A stretch of DNA of 64,000 nucleotides from JAPWJZ01 sp964575605 (GCA_964575605.1 CAZNRN010000008.1:71988-135987), one strand, 5' to 3'. Positions 8,754 to 18,004 are shown, counted from the stretch's first letter. Notes: generated by a model from the sequence alone, not told the origin. Made by a program: numbers and translations.

Positions 8754-9341
8754 ATGGCAACCGATATCACCAAAGATCCGCGCGTCTCCTCCATCGTCAA
8801 CCGCGTCAAAAATATCCTGCTGACGCCCCAGACGGAATGGGACAAGATCGAGGGCGAAAGCACGACCATCCAGAAACTGTTCACCGGCTATGTGCTGATA
8901 CTGGCGGTTATCCCGGCTGTTTTCACGTTCCTGTACCTGGTTTTGTTCGCCCCCAGCGTTGCCATCGGCACCGTCACGATCGGCCTGTCGATCGGCACCA
9001 AAATCGGCATCACGCTGCTGTCGTATGTGCAGAGCCTTTTGCTGGTGGCCGTGCTGGGCCTGATCTCGGAAAACCTCGCGCCCCAATTCGGCGGCAAGCA
9101 GGACCGCCTGCAGGCGTTCAAGCTGGCGGCCTATTCGCTGACAGCGTCATGGGTGGCTGGCGTGCTTTCGCTGCTGTCGCCTATCCTGGCGATGGTGGTG
9201 GGCCTTTATTCCTACTACCTTTTCTACCTCGGCTGCCAGAAGCTGCTGAAAGTTTCGAAGGACAAGGCCATCGTCTTTACGGCGATCGTCGCCGTCGTCG
9301 CCCTGATCGTGATGGGCGTCGTCATGGCGATTGCGCGTTAA
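8754..9341 (+). CDS. Yip1-family integral membrane protein
   Basis: The protein has a short charged N-terminus containing RVKNILLTPQTEWDKI, the hallmark opening of bacterial Yip1 (DUF1282-type) membrane proteins. Five or so hydrophobic helices follow, the last running to the C-terminus. Function is unknown in bacteria. The start is uncertain: in-frame ATGs at 8694 and 8712 exist and none has a convincing ribosome-binding site. I chose the one closest to the conserved segment. It converges with the NAD synthetase gene, whose stop abuts its own. Confidence 0.7.
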   Translation: MATDITKDPRVSSIVNRVKNILLTPQTEWDKIEGESTTIQKLFTGYVLILAVIPAVFTFLYLVLFAPSVAIGTVTIGLSIGTKIGITLLSYVQSLLLVAVLGLISENLAPQFGGKQDRLQAFKLAAYSLTASWVAGVLSLLSPILAMVVGLYSYYLFYLGCQKLLKVSKDKAIVFTAIVAVVALIVMGVVMAIAR

Positions 9342-12300
9342 TCAGCGCGCGACTGACGGCTTTTTCTGCGCATTGAGGTTCGCGGCCTTGCGGCGGTATT
9401 CCGCCGCGGTGTCGAATATCTCCGACATTTTCGTGGGCTTGGCGAAGACGGCGAAGCCGTTCTGCTTGATATAGTTATACAGCGTGCCCACCTTCATCTT
9501 GCGGCCGTCGGTCGCCTTGGGCGTCCACATCTGGTAGCCCAGCGCCTGCGCGAATTCCTCGTCGATGAGGGCGCGCGACATCAAGGACTGCGCCGTGTGT
9601 CCGCCGGTCAGCTTTTCGAATGACGTGCCGTCGCGTTTTGCCATCTGGTCGAGGCAGTAAACCGCCAGCTGCGCCAGTTCCGGCTTATGGAAGGCGCCGA
9701 TATTGGGCGTGCGCAAGCTTGATTGGTGGTCGATGTTCTTGCCATAGGTCGCGCAGACCGGGCTGCCGTGCACCTTGAACTGGGCATGCGACCATTTTTC
9801 GTACGAGAGGCGCACACGGTCGTGCAGCGTTTCGATATCGTCGCTGGCGAAGTTCTTGTCCGCGCCGCATTTCTGGAAGACCTCGATCGGGTTGTTCTTG
9901 CGGTCGTCCTGCGCCGAGGGGCGGTCGTAAAGCATGAAGTGCGAGATGATATCCATCTGGCGGAAGGTGCGGCCCAGCTGGTCTTCGTCGAACTGCGTGA
10001 CCTTGCCGTCGGCACTCTTCGGCTGCAATTCGGCGGAGGGGCGGTTTTTCAGCACCCAGAAGAAAGGCTGCACCGGGGCGACGCCGCCCTCGAGGCCGTA
10101 CTGGAACAGCATCTGCATGTGGTCGAGCTCGCGCTGTTTATCCTTGTGCGCGTTGCCGGCGATCATGCCGCCGTGCAGGTCGCCGCCCCAGGTGGCGTAA
10201 CTGTTGCGCCCTTCGTCGAGGTTGGGGTTCGAAATGGCGATTTTGTTCTCGACGTTCGAGAACAGCATGATCAGCACCTGGCGCAGGCGCGCCTGGATGT
10301 TTTCATAGGCAATCGAATGCTCGTCCTTCGCGGTCGACAGCACGTCGCCCGCGACTTCTTCAAACGTCGATTTCAACACGTGGATGCGGCGGTCGAGTTC
10401 TTCGGGCGTCGTGTCGTCCTTGCGCGTGCGCAGGATGCCCGCGATTTCCTTGCGGATTTCCGCGTCGCGTTCGTCCGAAATCTGCCCCGGGTTCACGCCC
10501 GAGAAAATTTCGGCATAGACTTCGACAAGGCGCTGCACGTTGCGGTATTCGAAGACGCCGCCGATGCCTTTATAAGCCTTGCCATCCGGCGTCACGCCGC
10601 CTTCGATAAGGGTTTTAGCGGCGCGGAGTGTATCATCGGACGAGTTATCGGTGCCCATGTAGACGCAGGTCAGCATCTTGTCCATACAGGCGTCAATCGC
10701 AGCCTCTTTCCCGCCGCTCGCATTCGCGGCGAGGATGTCCTTTTTGTATTTCAGATGACCCATCGCCTCGACGAAGCCCTCGACGCCCAGTTCGTTCATG
10801 CCGAGTTCGACCATGAAGCGCACCTTGGCGGCGTTATAGGCGGAGTCAGCGCCCCCTGATAGCGCCTGCGTCACGCCCTGTATCTTGTTCTTGCGCATAT
10901 AGTCGAAGAGCCAGAGCGTTTCGTTGCGCATCTCCTCTTCCATCTCGCGGCGGGGGCCGTGTTCCCAGGGGGCGGGGCCGTCCTGCACGGGGGCGGTATG
11001 TTTATCGGCGAAGCTATGCTCGATGGTCACATGCGGCGCATGGCCCTTGTCGACCGGAGGTGTCACGGTCACGGTCTGGCTGGTATAGGCCATATCCTTA
11101 AAGCTCGCGCGCACGCCTTCGGAAATGATTTTCCCGTCCTGCGCCATCAGGCGGGAGCCGAATTGCGCGAACGTCGAACCACTGCTGCCCAGGCCGTCGG
11201 TATGCACGATAACGTCACAATGGCGCGTCGCCAGTTCGCACAGCTCATAGTGCTTGTCGATTTTATTGGCCGCGGGCGGGCTGGCGTTGGGGTTGATCAT
11301 GACGGTGATGTCGAAATTCTTTGCCTTTTGCGCCAGCGGGTTGTCGCGGTCGTAGTTGCTGTTGTCGGGTGCGCCGTCATAGTGCGAGCCGATCCAGTAC
11401 ATTTCGCAAATAATTTGGACAATGTTCGCCACACGGCCGTTTTTTCCGCGCAATTGCGTCACGGGGGAGCCGAAGGGGATGGTTTTGGCGGGCACGGTGG
11501 TGCCGTCGTCATACGACATGCCCGGCAGTTCGATCATGATAGTGCCGTCGCGGCCCTTGCCGAACTTGTTCTCGTATTCGTTGGCTTCCTTGTCGTTCCA
11601 TTCCTCGAAATGGCGTTTTTCGTAGCCCCTTTCGTAGTTGAACAGGTAGCTTTTGCACGACATCGAAACGACGTCGCCGCCCGAGAGCAGCGTCTGCACG
11701 TTGAACTGGTTATTGGTGCGGTTGAAAATAGCGTTCTTGCGGCGGTCCAGCTGGTCGGGCAGGTCTTTATCCGCGAAATACCACGGGTGGCCGACAGAAA
11801 TGACGAGGTTCGGGTCTTTGGACGCCGCGTAATCCGCGATGATCTGCAGCATCTGGCGCGTCTTGGCGTTGTCGGAATAATAGAATTCGTCGCCGCGTTC
11901 ATAGGCCGACAGTCCCAGTTCCTCGAGGCACAGCAGGTCCGCGCCGTCTTCCACGGCTTTATCAATCGCCTTGCAGATATTGGCAAGGTTGCGGGGCCAG
12001 TCGCCGCCGGTCTGGTTGCAGCTAGCCGAGGCGATTTTCATTTCGAATGGAGTGGACATAGCCTGTTCCTTCTTTGTGTAATTCTCTTTCACCAGCGCGG
12101 CCGCAGCCTCGCCCAGCTTTTTGATGTCGTTAGAGCCCGCCGCCGCCAGCACATCGGCCGTCGAAATGCCGGCCTCAAGGCGCAGGCGGTCGAGGCTGAG
12201 GTCGAAAACGGTCAGGGGGATGTTGTTTTTTTCCAGCAGCGCCTTGTCGGGGTTCGCATCGCGCGCGGCTTTCGCCAATTCGACAATATAATCCGGCGCG

Positions 12301-12878
12301 GCCATCAGCGATTTTTGCGTATCGGTGAGTTTCGCAAGATCGAAGCCGCGGATTTGCGTCGCGTTCACCTCGTCATCGGCCGGGTTCTGGTTGCGGGATT
12401 CCCATGCGCCGATGCCGCGGGCGGTGAAGCCGTCGGCATACTGGCTGAGCGGGCGTATCGCGCCGCCTGCGTCTTTGGCATCCGCCGCCTTGATGCGGTA
12501 ATGCACGGCGGCTTTGCCCGCAAAGGGGGTTTTTTGCAGCTGGTTGTAAAAACCGTTCAGCCAGCGCTGCTGGTTGCCGACATCGGGCAGCGTCATGACC
12601 AGCGCGTCGTCATACAGTTCCGGCACCGCGCGCTTCAGCTGTTCTTTTTGCTGTTCCAGCGTCAGCGGGTTTTTGACGGGGTCGAAGAACGCGCTGTCGG
12701 AGCCGTTGGTCGAGCCGATGAAGAAGACAGGCTTCAGGCCTGTCGCCGCAATCTCGCGCAGGCAGTCGGCATGGACACGGTGCATGGGCGCGCGGCGGCC
12801 GATGGAAATCGCGTATTCGACGCCGCCGGCTTTCAAAGCCGTCTTTACCTCGTCGCCATGTCCGCGATATATGCTCAT
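9342..12878 (-). CDS. nadE: Fusion of nucleotide adenylyltransferase (NadM/NadD-like) and glutamine-dependent NAD synthetase
   Basis: This 1178-residue protein has three parts. Residues 1 to about 270 are a HIGH-type nucleotidyltransferase: IGRRAPMHRVH (residues 26-36) stands for the GRFxPxHxGH motif, and FFIGSTNG with KNPLTLEQQ matches the NadM family. From about 275 there is a nitrilase-like glutaminase with Glu (CLEELGLS), Lys (SCKSYLF) and Cys (QIICEMYW). From about 650 follows an NAD synthetase with the PP-loop LSGGADS. Together they would adenylate NaMN and then amidate NaAD to NAD. It is the last gene after pncB and pncA, eight bases after pncA. I know glutamine-dependent NadE well but not this N-terminal fusion. 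Which mononucleotide is preferred is not decidable. Confidence 0.85.
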   Translation of the reverse strand: MSIYRGHGDEVKTALKAGGVEYAISIGRRAPMHRVHADCLREIAATGLKPVFFIGSTNGSDSAFFDPVKNPLTLEQQKEQLKRAVPELYDDALVMTLPDVGNQQRWLNGFYNQLQKTPFAGKAAVHYRIKAADAKDAGGAIRPLSQYADGFTARGIGAWESRNQNPADDEVNATQIRGFDLAKLTDTQKSLMAAPDYIVELAKAARDANPDKALLEKNNIPLTVFDLSLDRLRLEAGISTADVLAAAGSNDIKKLGEAAAALVKENYTKKEQAMSTPFEMKIASASCNQTGGDWPRNLANICKAIDKAVEDGADLLCLEELGLSAYERGDEFYYSDNAKTRQMLQIIADYAASKDPNLVISVGHPWYFADKDLPDQLDRRKNAIFNRTNNQFNVQTLLSGGDVVSMSCKSYLFNYERGYEKRHFEEWNDKEANEYENKFGKGRDGTIMIELPGMSYDDGTTVPAKTIPFGSPVTQLRGKNGRVANIVQIICEMYWIGSHYDGAPDNSNYDRDNPLAQKAKNFDITVMINPNASPPAANKIDKHYELCELATRHCDVIVHTDGLGSSGSTFAQFGSRLMAQDGKIISEGVRASFKDMAYTSQTVTVTPPVDKGHAPHVTIEHSFADKHTAPVQDGPAPWEHGPRREMEEEMRNETLWLFDYMRKNKIQGVTQALSGGADSAYNAAKVRFMVELGMNELGVEGFVEAMGHLKYKKDILAANASGGKEAAIDACMDKMLTCVYMGTDNSSDDTLRAAKTLIEGGVTPDGKAYKGIGGVFEYRNVQRLVEVYAEIFSGVNPGQISDERDAEIRKEIAGILRTRKDDTTPEELDRRIHVLKSTFEEVAGDVLSTAKDEHSIAYENIQARLRQVLIMLFSNVENKIAISNPNLDEGRNSYATWGGDLHGGMIAGNAHKDKQRELDHMQMLFQYGLEGGVAPVQPFFWVLKNRPSAELQPKSADGKVTQFDEDQLGRTFRQMDIISHFMLYDRPSAQDDRKNNPIEVFQKCGADKNFASDDIETLHDRVRLSYEKWSHAQFKVHGSPVCATYGKNIDHQSSLRTPNIGAFHKPELAQLAVYCLDQMAKRDGTSFEKLTGGHTAQSLMSRALIDEEFAQALGYQMWTPKATDGRKMKVGTLYNYIKQNGFAVFAKPTKMSEIFDTAAEYRRKAANLNAQKKPSVAR
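12057..12071 (-). promoter_or_regulatory. Internal ribosome-binding site and ATG inside the nadE fusion gene
   Basis: On the minus strand AAGGA, seven bases and ATG occur exactly where the glutaminase-NAD synthetase part begins (MSTPFEMKIAS). A second, stand-alone NadE of about 905 residues could be made from this site. Confidence 0.45.
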
Positions 12879-12886
12879 GCAGCCTT

Positions 12887-14071
12887 TTAAGGATTGAATT
12901 TACGCGTGATTGAAGATTGCGGCTTTCCCGCGTCGGCGGTAATCGCCAGTATCCCTTCGACCGTGGCCGTACCGACGTGGCGCGATTTTGCAAGGCGCTC
13001 GGGCGTGCCGTCGAGGCTGAAAGGGGTTTCCGCGCCGCCCGGGATGGGGATGCCGCGGCAGATTTCGGGGACGAGGTTGGTTTCAACCTCCATCCCGCGC
13101 ATCTTGAAGTGGCCTGCCAGAAAATCGACCACGTTGTTGGCCGAGAATTCTACGCAGAAGTTGGTGGCGAGGCCGCCGATGTTGATCTGGACATTCTCGC
13201 AGCCCTGTTTTTTCAGCGCGCGGGCGATCTGCTTGAACACGTCCCAGGCCGCCGTCATGCTGTCACCGTCGTTTTCGACGCCGATGCCGTAGCTGTCAAC
13301 TTCGGAATCCGCGCCTTTGCGGATGACGTAGTATTCATTGCCGGTCGCTTCGTCCTTGTGATAGACGGTCGGGCTCATCAGGTCGTCGTTGAGCTTCGAT
13401 TGCAGCCCCTGCGGCAGTTTCATGTCGGCGGGATAGAGCGCACTGTCGGTGCCCTGAACGCAATGTTTCGTCCAGAGCGTCTGGGTCGACAGCTCCGCGC
13501 CGTTCGCGCGCATGTCGTCGAAGGTTTCGGGCAGGTATTCGTCCAGCACCTTTTTGACGCGGTAGGAATTTTTCGACGACGACTGGAACGTCGCCTCGCT
13601 CGACAGCTCGACCTTGCGGATCCGGCCGTCTTCTTCCTTCACGCCGATGATCTTGCGGTCTTCGTCCAGCACAATCTCTTCAAAAGGAAACGCCGCGGGC
13701 GGGTTTTCCATGCCATTGAAGAAATGCACGGGCTGCTGCGCGCGCTGTTTCAATTCTTCGCCGTCCACGTCCGGCTGGCCGTTGGCGGCCAGGAACTTGC
13801 GGAATTTTTCCATGCGGTATTCCATCACGCCCGGATGGTTGACCATGAAGCTGATGTGGTTGGCGGGGTGGTAATCCTGCCCGAGGATGAAAACCGTGTT
13901 GCGGCCCTTCTCGATCATTTTGCCCATGATAGGCGTTACCTGTTCGCCGCCGGGGACATACAAAACGCCGCCCTGCGCTTCGGTCAGCGTGAAGTCGAGG
14001 AAGCCGCGTTCGGGGTCGATGAAGATATTGATGACGGCGGTTTTCTTGCCGTTTAACTGATGCAGCGCCAT
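12887..14071 (-). CDS. pncA: Nicotinamidase-like isochorismatase-fold protein with large insertion
   Basis: PncA hydrolyses nicotinamide to nicotinate. Catalytic features appear in order: Asp19 in NIFIDPERGF, the metal-binding DYHPANH (D66, H68, H72), the Lys-bearing WTKHCVQGT near 199, and the nucleophile Cys near 306 in GLATNFCVEFSA. Between the metal site and the Lys motif, usually separated by a few tens of residues, there are about 120 extra residues of unknown role. That makes the protein 394 long instead of about 200. The ATG at 14071 follows the pncB stop immediately, so the two are coupled. Confidence 0.85.
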   Translation of the reverse strand: MALHQLNGKKTAVINIFIDPERGFLDFTLTEAQGGVLYVPGGEQVTPIMGKMIEKGRNTVFILGQDYHPANHISFMVNHPGVMEYRMEKFRKFLAANGQPDVDGEELKQRAQQPVHFFNGMENPPAAFPFEEIVLDEDRKIIGVKEEDGRIRKVELSSEATFQSSSKNSYRVKKVLDEYLPETFDDMRANGAELSTQTLWTKHCVQGTDSALYPADMKLPQGLQSKLNDDLMSPTVYHKDEATGNEYYVIRKGADSEVDSYGIGVENDGDSMTAAWDVFKQIARALKKQGCENVQINIGGLATNFCVEFSANNVVDFLAGHFKMRGMEVETNLVPEICRGIPIPGGAETPFSLDGTPERLAKSRHVGTATVEGILAITADAGKPQSSITRKFNP

Positions 14072-14072
14072 G

Positions 14073-15995
14073 TTACATGCCTCCCGCTTTGGGCAGCTGG
14101 GTATTGCCGCCCTCGAAGCGTTCTTTGTAGGATTCAACCCCCTGCCCGCCCGTGGCGTGACCGAGGTGTTTTTGTTCGCAGGCCGCGCGCTGGTCGAAGA
14201 GCTTGCGGTCGAGGTAGACGGGGATGTGCGCCTGCTCGGGCGGCAGCGACGCGTTCATCGCGGCGATATCGATATTGAGGTTTTTATCGCCCGATTTAAA
14301 TGCGGCGTTAAAGGCCGCGACCAGTTTTTCCTTGAGCACTTCAGCGCGCGGGCGGCGCACCCTGCGCACGTTTTCGGGCAGGGTGTTCAGGCCGTCCTTG
14401 ATACGTTTTTCCAGCACGGAAAGGTCGGTCGTGAATTTGCCGCTGCCGGGATGTGTTTCTTTCTGCGGCAGGTCGGACATCACATATTTGCCGTCTTCGT
14501 CGAAGACGGGAATCAGGCTGTCTTTTGCAACCAGTTTACCGTCGTTCGTTTTAACGTCCTTGAAGTTGCGCAGGTTGACCATCTCGCCTTTCGGGTCGAG
14601 GCCGAGGGTTTCGTCGTAAATCACGACATGCGAGAGTTTACCGTCTTCGGTGTAGAAGCGGCGCGAGTTGATCACGCCGGGGTTCGACGATTTCACGGGC
14701 GCGTTCGACGCGACCTTCATCACCGGCGTCATGTTGTCCTGCTTCGGTTCTTCGCCCTGCTCCAGCACATCCATATAAACGTTGGATGCCTTGTAGACGA
14801 GGCCGAGAGGCGCCACGTGGGAGCCCGCGGTGCCGATCCCCCAGCTGCGGAAGAAGGCGCCTTTCGCGCGCATTTCCTGCGCCGTGTGTTCGTCGATGCC
14901 GTCGGCGGCCGAGCAGAAGACGGTGCATTTATCGGAGACTTTCAGCAGCTCCGCGTCGCTCATCCTATCGGCCTGCTCGCGCGTAACGCCGGGGATAAAG
15001 CCTTCCTCGGCAAAGCGTCGCAGCGCTATTTTCGAATATTCGACGATATCGCCGCTGTCGAAACGTACGCCGTAACCCGCGCCCAGCCCCAGCGCGCGAA
15101 GTTCCTTGATGACCGTGATTGCGTTTTCAAGGCCTTTCATGGGGTCGTAGGTATCGACCAGCAAAATGCCGCTTTCGGGGTGCGCGAAGGCGAAGCTGCG
15201 GAAGGCGTCTTCCTTCAGCGCCCAGCGCAATTCGCGGATCTTGCCTTCGTCGTTCATCTTGAACATTTCGGCCAGCGTCACACCCGCGATTTCATGCCCG
15301 TGCGTCATCACCCAGGCATGGTCCATCGTGCCGGCAAAGGGCTGCGCGAAGTTTTTCGCGGCCGTGCCGGTCGAGCTTGATTTATAACCGCCGGCGCCAA
15401 GAGAGCGCGACGATTCAAGCATCGCGCCCAGGCCCGGGCCGCGGCGCATGCCCTGCGCGCTGGCGGCGCCCGTGGGGGAGCCGTTGTCGAGTTCTTCCTC
15501 GACCGCGTCGCACTGACGCGCGCCCTGCGTCATGTAGCCGCTGTGGCCGTTCATCAGGCCGAGCGCCACGGATTCCAGCATCTTCACCTGCGCGATCGGG
15601 CCCGACACGCGCAGCACGGGTTCCTGCGGGAAGAAGACGCCGCCCTCGGGCTGCGCCTCGATCTTCAGCTTGAATTCCATTTCGGAAAGGTACTGGATAA
15701 ACGCCTCGGCAAAGACCGGCTTGCCGGAGGGGCGTTTTTGCGAACGCAGGAAGTTCAGGTCGTCTTCGGTAAAGCCGTGTTCCTGCCAGCGCTTGACGAT
15801 ATCGATGAGGCCTTCGAGGCCGCCCGCGATGCTGTAGCCGCCGCCTAAAGCTTCCTTGCGGCCGAACATATAAAAGGTGGCGGGGTTGTCGGCGCGGCCT
15901 TCGAGCCAGTAGCCGTAGGCCGTCGTGAAATGGTATTTGTCCGTCAAAAGCGGGGTCGTCTGATCGACATCATATGTATCAGCTATAAAACCCAT
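14073..15995 (-). CDS. pncB: Nicotinate phosphoribosyltransferase, long form
   Basis: The enzyme makes NaMN from nicotinate, PRPP and ATP. The N-terminal LLTDKYHFTTAYGYW is the family opening motif. SLGAGGYKSSST, GTMDHAWVMTHGHE and YGVRFDSGDI supply the active-site His and the PRPP/substrate loops. At about 640 residues it exceeds the usual 400-490; the surplus lies mostly in the C-terminal third (after VDLRNFK-like NLRNFKDVK). I chose the ATG at 15995; a GTG two codons upstream is the alternative. It is first in the pncB-pncA-nadE operon and diverges from prs, which supplies its co-substrate. Confidence 0.88.
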   Translation of the reverse strand: MGFIADTYDVDQTTPLLTDKYHFTTAYGYWLEGRADNPATFYMFGRKEALGGGYSIAGGLEGLIDIVKRWQEHGFTEDDLNFLRSQKRPSGKPVFAEAFIQYLSEMEFKLKIEAQPEGGVFFPQEPVLRVSGPIAQVKMLESVALGLMNGHSGYMTQGARQCDAVEEELDNGSPTGAASAQGMRRGPGLGAMLESSRSLGAGGYKSSSTGTAAKNFAQPFAGTMDHAWVMTHGHEIAGVTLAEMFKMNDEGKIRELRWALKEDAFRSFAFAHPESGILLVDTYDPMKGLENAITVIKELRALGLGAGYGVRFDSGDIVEYSKIALRRFAEEGFIPGVTREQADRMSDAELLKVSDKCTVFCSAADGIDEHTAQEMRAKGAFFRSWGIGTAGSHVAPLGLVYKASNVYMDVLEQGEEPKQDNMTPVMKVASNAPVKSSNPGVINSRRFYTEDGKLSHVVIYDETLGLDPKGEMVNLRNFKDVKTNDGKLVAKDSLIPVFDEDGKYVMSDLPQKETHPGSGKFTTDLSVLEKRIKDGLNTLPENVRRVRRPRAEVLKEKLVAAFNAAFKSGDKNLNIDIAAMNASLPPEQAHIPVYLDRKLFDQRAACEQKHLGHATGGQGVESYKERFEGGNTQLPKAGGM

Positions 15996-16001
15996 CTGCA
16001 C

Positions 16002-16136
16002 ACCACTCTTTTTTAATTAAATCAGGTAGTTACTTCTTTTTCGGTGACTCTATATGATTTTCATAACCAAGTCAATCTGATTATGGTATATTGCCAGCCG
16101 AGAGTGATTCACCCCGCTATATAATAGGCTTACATA
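16002..16136. promoter_or_regulatory. Divergent AT-rich promoter region between pncB and prs
   Basis: Leftward, TTGACT (16070-16075) and TATAGA (16049-16054) form a candidate promoter with a short 15-bp spacer. Inside that spacer lies the palindrome TATGA-TTT-TCATA (16053-16065), a plausible operator. Rightward, TATAAT at 16120-16125 is a good -10 for prs, but no -35 at proper distance was found. It does not match the TGTTTA-N6-TAAACA type site of enteric NadR. Confidence 0.4.
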
Positions 16137-17249
16137 ATGAACAAAGCGCTAAAGCCCCTGCTCCTCGTCGGCAACAACACGGCGCCGGAAACGCGCAAGG
16201 CGCTCGAGGAAAGTGGCCAGTTCGAGGTCATCACCGCCAGCATCGGCAAATTTGTCAGCGGCGAGCCCTTTGCCGAGCTGCACAAGGGCGAGGAAAAAGT
16301 TTACGCCGACAACCTCGCGCGCCTGAAGGGCGCGAAGGTCTATGTGCTGCAATCGACGTCGGAGCCCGTGGCCGACAGCTTCCAGCACATGCTGCTCATG
16401 GCGCATACGCTGAAATATTTCGGCGCGGGCGACGTGACCGCCATCTGCCCCTTCGCGGCGGGCTTGAGGCAGGACCGCGCGTTCAAGGACCGCTTCACAT
16501 CGGTCGCGGCCGTGCTGTTCGCGCAGCAGATGAAGGCGTCGGGTATCGACGGGGTCATCACCATGACGCCCCATTCCAAGGGCGCGATTGCGGAATACAC
16601 CAAGGTTTTCGGCGACCGCTTTATTCCGCTCGCCACCACCAAGATGTTCGCGGATGACATCAAAGCGCGCTTCGGTTGCGACCCGGACCAGCTCTGCATC
16701 GGCGCGCCCGACGGCGCGGACAAGGCGACTGACGAAGGGCAGACACGCGCCCGCGAGCTTGCCAGGGCCATCTTCGGCCGCGCGGACGACGACTGCATGT
16801 TCCGCATCTCGAAAACGCATACCGGCGTGAACAATACAAAAATCACCGCCTTCGACGGCGATGTGGCGGGCAAGGATTGCGTAATCATCGACGACATGAT
16901 CGACGGCGGTTCCACCATGAACAACGCTGCCGCCATGCTAAAGGCGCAGGGTGCCCGTTCCGTCACCTGCTACGCCACGCATGGCATCCTCACGAACAAC
17001 GCGCTTGAAAAACTGCTGGAGGCCAAATACGACGGCATGCACAATGCCATCGATAAAATCGTCATCACCGACAGTATCCCCGGCGCCGCCGAGAAACTGG
17101 CCGCACTGCTGGCGCAGCAGCCCAAGCTGGCCGGCCGCGTGGAAATTTTGTCGGTCGGCGATATGGCCGTGAAACAGGTGAAGAAAGACATGGCGCCCAC
17201 CGCCGTCCGTCCCGCCGCACAGGGCCCGAAGGCCGCTTTCGGCCGTTAA
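16137..17249 (+). CDS. prs: Ribose-phosphate pyrophosphokinase (PRPP synthetase), divergent
   Basis: PRPP synthetase makes PRPP from ribose 5-phosphate and ATP. The PRPP loop DCVIIDDMIDGGSTM is clear, and the N-terminal half has the two-domain phosphoribosyltransferase pattern (VLQSTSEPVADSFQHMLLMAHTLK). The usual DxHS metal motif appears as MTPHSKG, so the family match is real but diverged. It has 370 residues, against about 315 normally. Being divergent from pncB, it probably serves the NAD salvage island and may not be the housekeeping copy. Confidence 0.8.
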   Translation: MNKALKPLLLVGNNTAPETRKALEESGQFEVITASIGKFVSGEPFAELHKGEEKVYADNLARLKGAKVYVLQSTSEPVADSFQHMLLMAHTLKYFGAGDVTAICPFAAGLRQDRAFKDRFTSVAAVLFAQQMKASGIDGVITMTPHSKGAIAEYTKVFGDRFIPLATTKMFADDIKARFGCDPDQLCIGAPDGADKATDEGQTRARELARAIFGRADDDCMFRISKTHTGVNNTKITAFDGDVAGKDCVIIDDMIDGGSTMNNAAAMLKAQGARSVTCYATHGILTNNALEKLLEAKYDGMHNAIDKIVITDSIPGAAEKLAALLAQQPKLAGRVEILSVGDMAVKQVKKDMAPTAVRPAAQGPKAAFGR

Positions 17250-17252
17250 GCC

Positions 17253-17951
17253 GTGGAAGAAAAGAAACCCCGCAGGAAACTGAAATACACGGTGCGCGGC
17301 ATCCTTGCCGTGCTGCTTGTCTGCGTGGCCTATCTTTACCTCACCATTCCTGACGCGAAAAAACTGCCGCCGCTGAAGGACGGCGACATGGTTTTCCAGA
17401 CGACAATGGACGTGCAGTCATGGGCGGTTATCTTCGCCTCGCACAGCCCCTATACGCATATGGGCTTTATCCGCCTGACAAAGCGCGGCGCGGTGGTGGT
17501 GGAGGCCGTGGGGCCGGTCAAGGAAACGCCGCTGCAGGACTGGATGGTGCGCGGCTCGGGCATGCGCGTCAGCATCATGCGCCTCAAAGACCTGACGGAA
17601 GCTGACGCCAAGGCCGCCCTTGCCGCCGCGCGCAAGCACTACGGCAAGCCCTATGACATTTACTTCCTGCCCGGCGACGATGCGTTTTATTGCAGCGAGT
17701 TGGTCTACGATTCATTCAAGCGCACGGGCGTGACGGTCGGCGAAATGCAAAAAGTCGGCGAGCTTGGCCAGTCCTATGCGATGGACAAGATTATCGCCGC
17801 GCGCTGGCCCAGCTATCCGCCCTGCCGCAAGGATGGCATGACGCTGGATAAATGCCGCGCCATCATCATGGACCAGCCGCTGGTCACCCCCGCCAGCCTC
17901 GCCCGCGACAGCCGCGTGGAAATGGTCTGGTCGAACTATCCGTTTGAATAA
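17253..17951 (+). CDS. YiiX/YebB-type permuted NlpC/P60 (papain-like) protein
   Basis: An N-terminal membrane anchor (residues 12-30) is followed by LKDGDMVFQ, the THMGFI His and the YCSELVYDSF Cys. This is the circularly permuted Cys-His order of YiiX-like amidase/peptidases, which act on envelope or lipid-linked substrates. The start is a GTG 3 bp after the prs stop, so it is probably cotranscribed, although no functional link is obvious. The substrate is unknown. Confidence 0.72.
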   Translation: MEEKKPRRKLKYTVRGILAVLLVCVAYLYLTIPDAKKLPPLKDGDMVFQTTMDVQSWAVIFASHSPYTHMGFIRLTKRGAVVVEAVGPVKETPLQDWMVRGSGMRVSIMRLKDLTEADAKAALAAARKHYGKPYDIYFLPGDDAFYCSELVYDSFKRTGVTVGEMQKVGELGQSYAMDKIIAARWPSYPPCRKDGMTLDKCRAIIMDQPLVTPASLARDSRVEMVWSNYPFE

Positions 17952-18004
17952 CCTGTATATTTCCCCTCTGGCCAAGAGGTTCTGGAAATCGTAGGCTTCT
18001 GTCT

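Noticed and set aside
10959..12890. Open frame of 643 codons on the plus strand
   Set aside because: It lies fully antisense to the NAD synthetase fusion, has Arg/His/Ala-rich sequence without domains and is a codon-bias shadow of GC-rich DNA.
16091..16125. TTGCCA plus TATAAT as the prs promoter
   Set aside because: The spacer is 23 bp, too long for a sigma-70 promoter. Only the -10 box was kept as a weak candidate.
9342..17249. Idea that the NAD genes are an anti-phage NAD depletion or phage NAD reconstitution system
   Set aside because: No TIR, SIR2 or other NAD-hydrolase effector and no phage genes are near. All four enzymes synthesise NAD by the Preiss-Handler route. Kept only as a salvage island.
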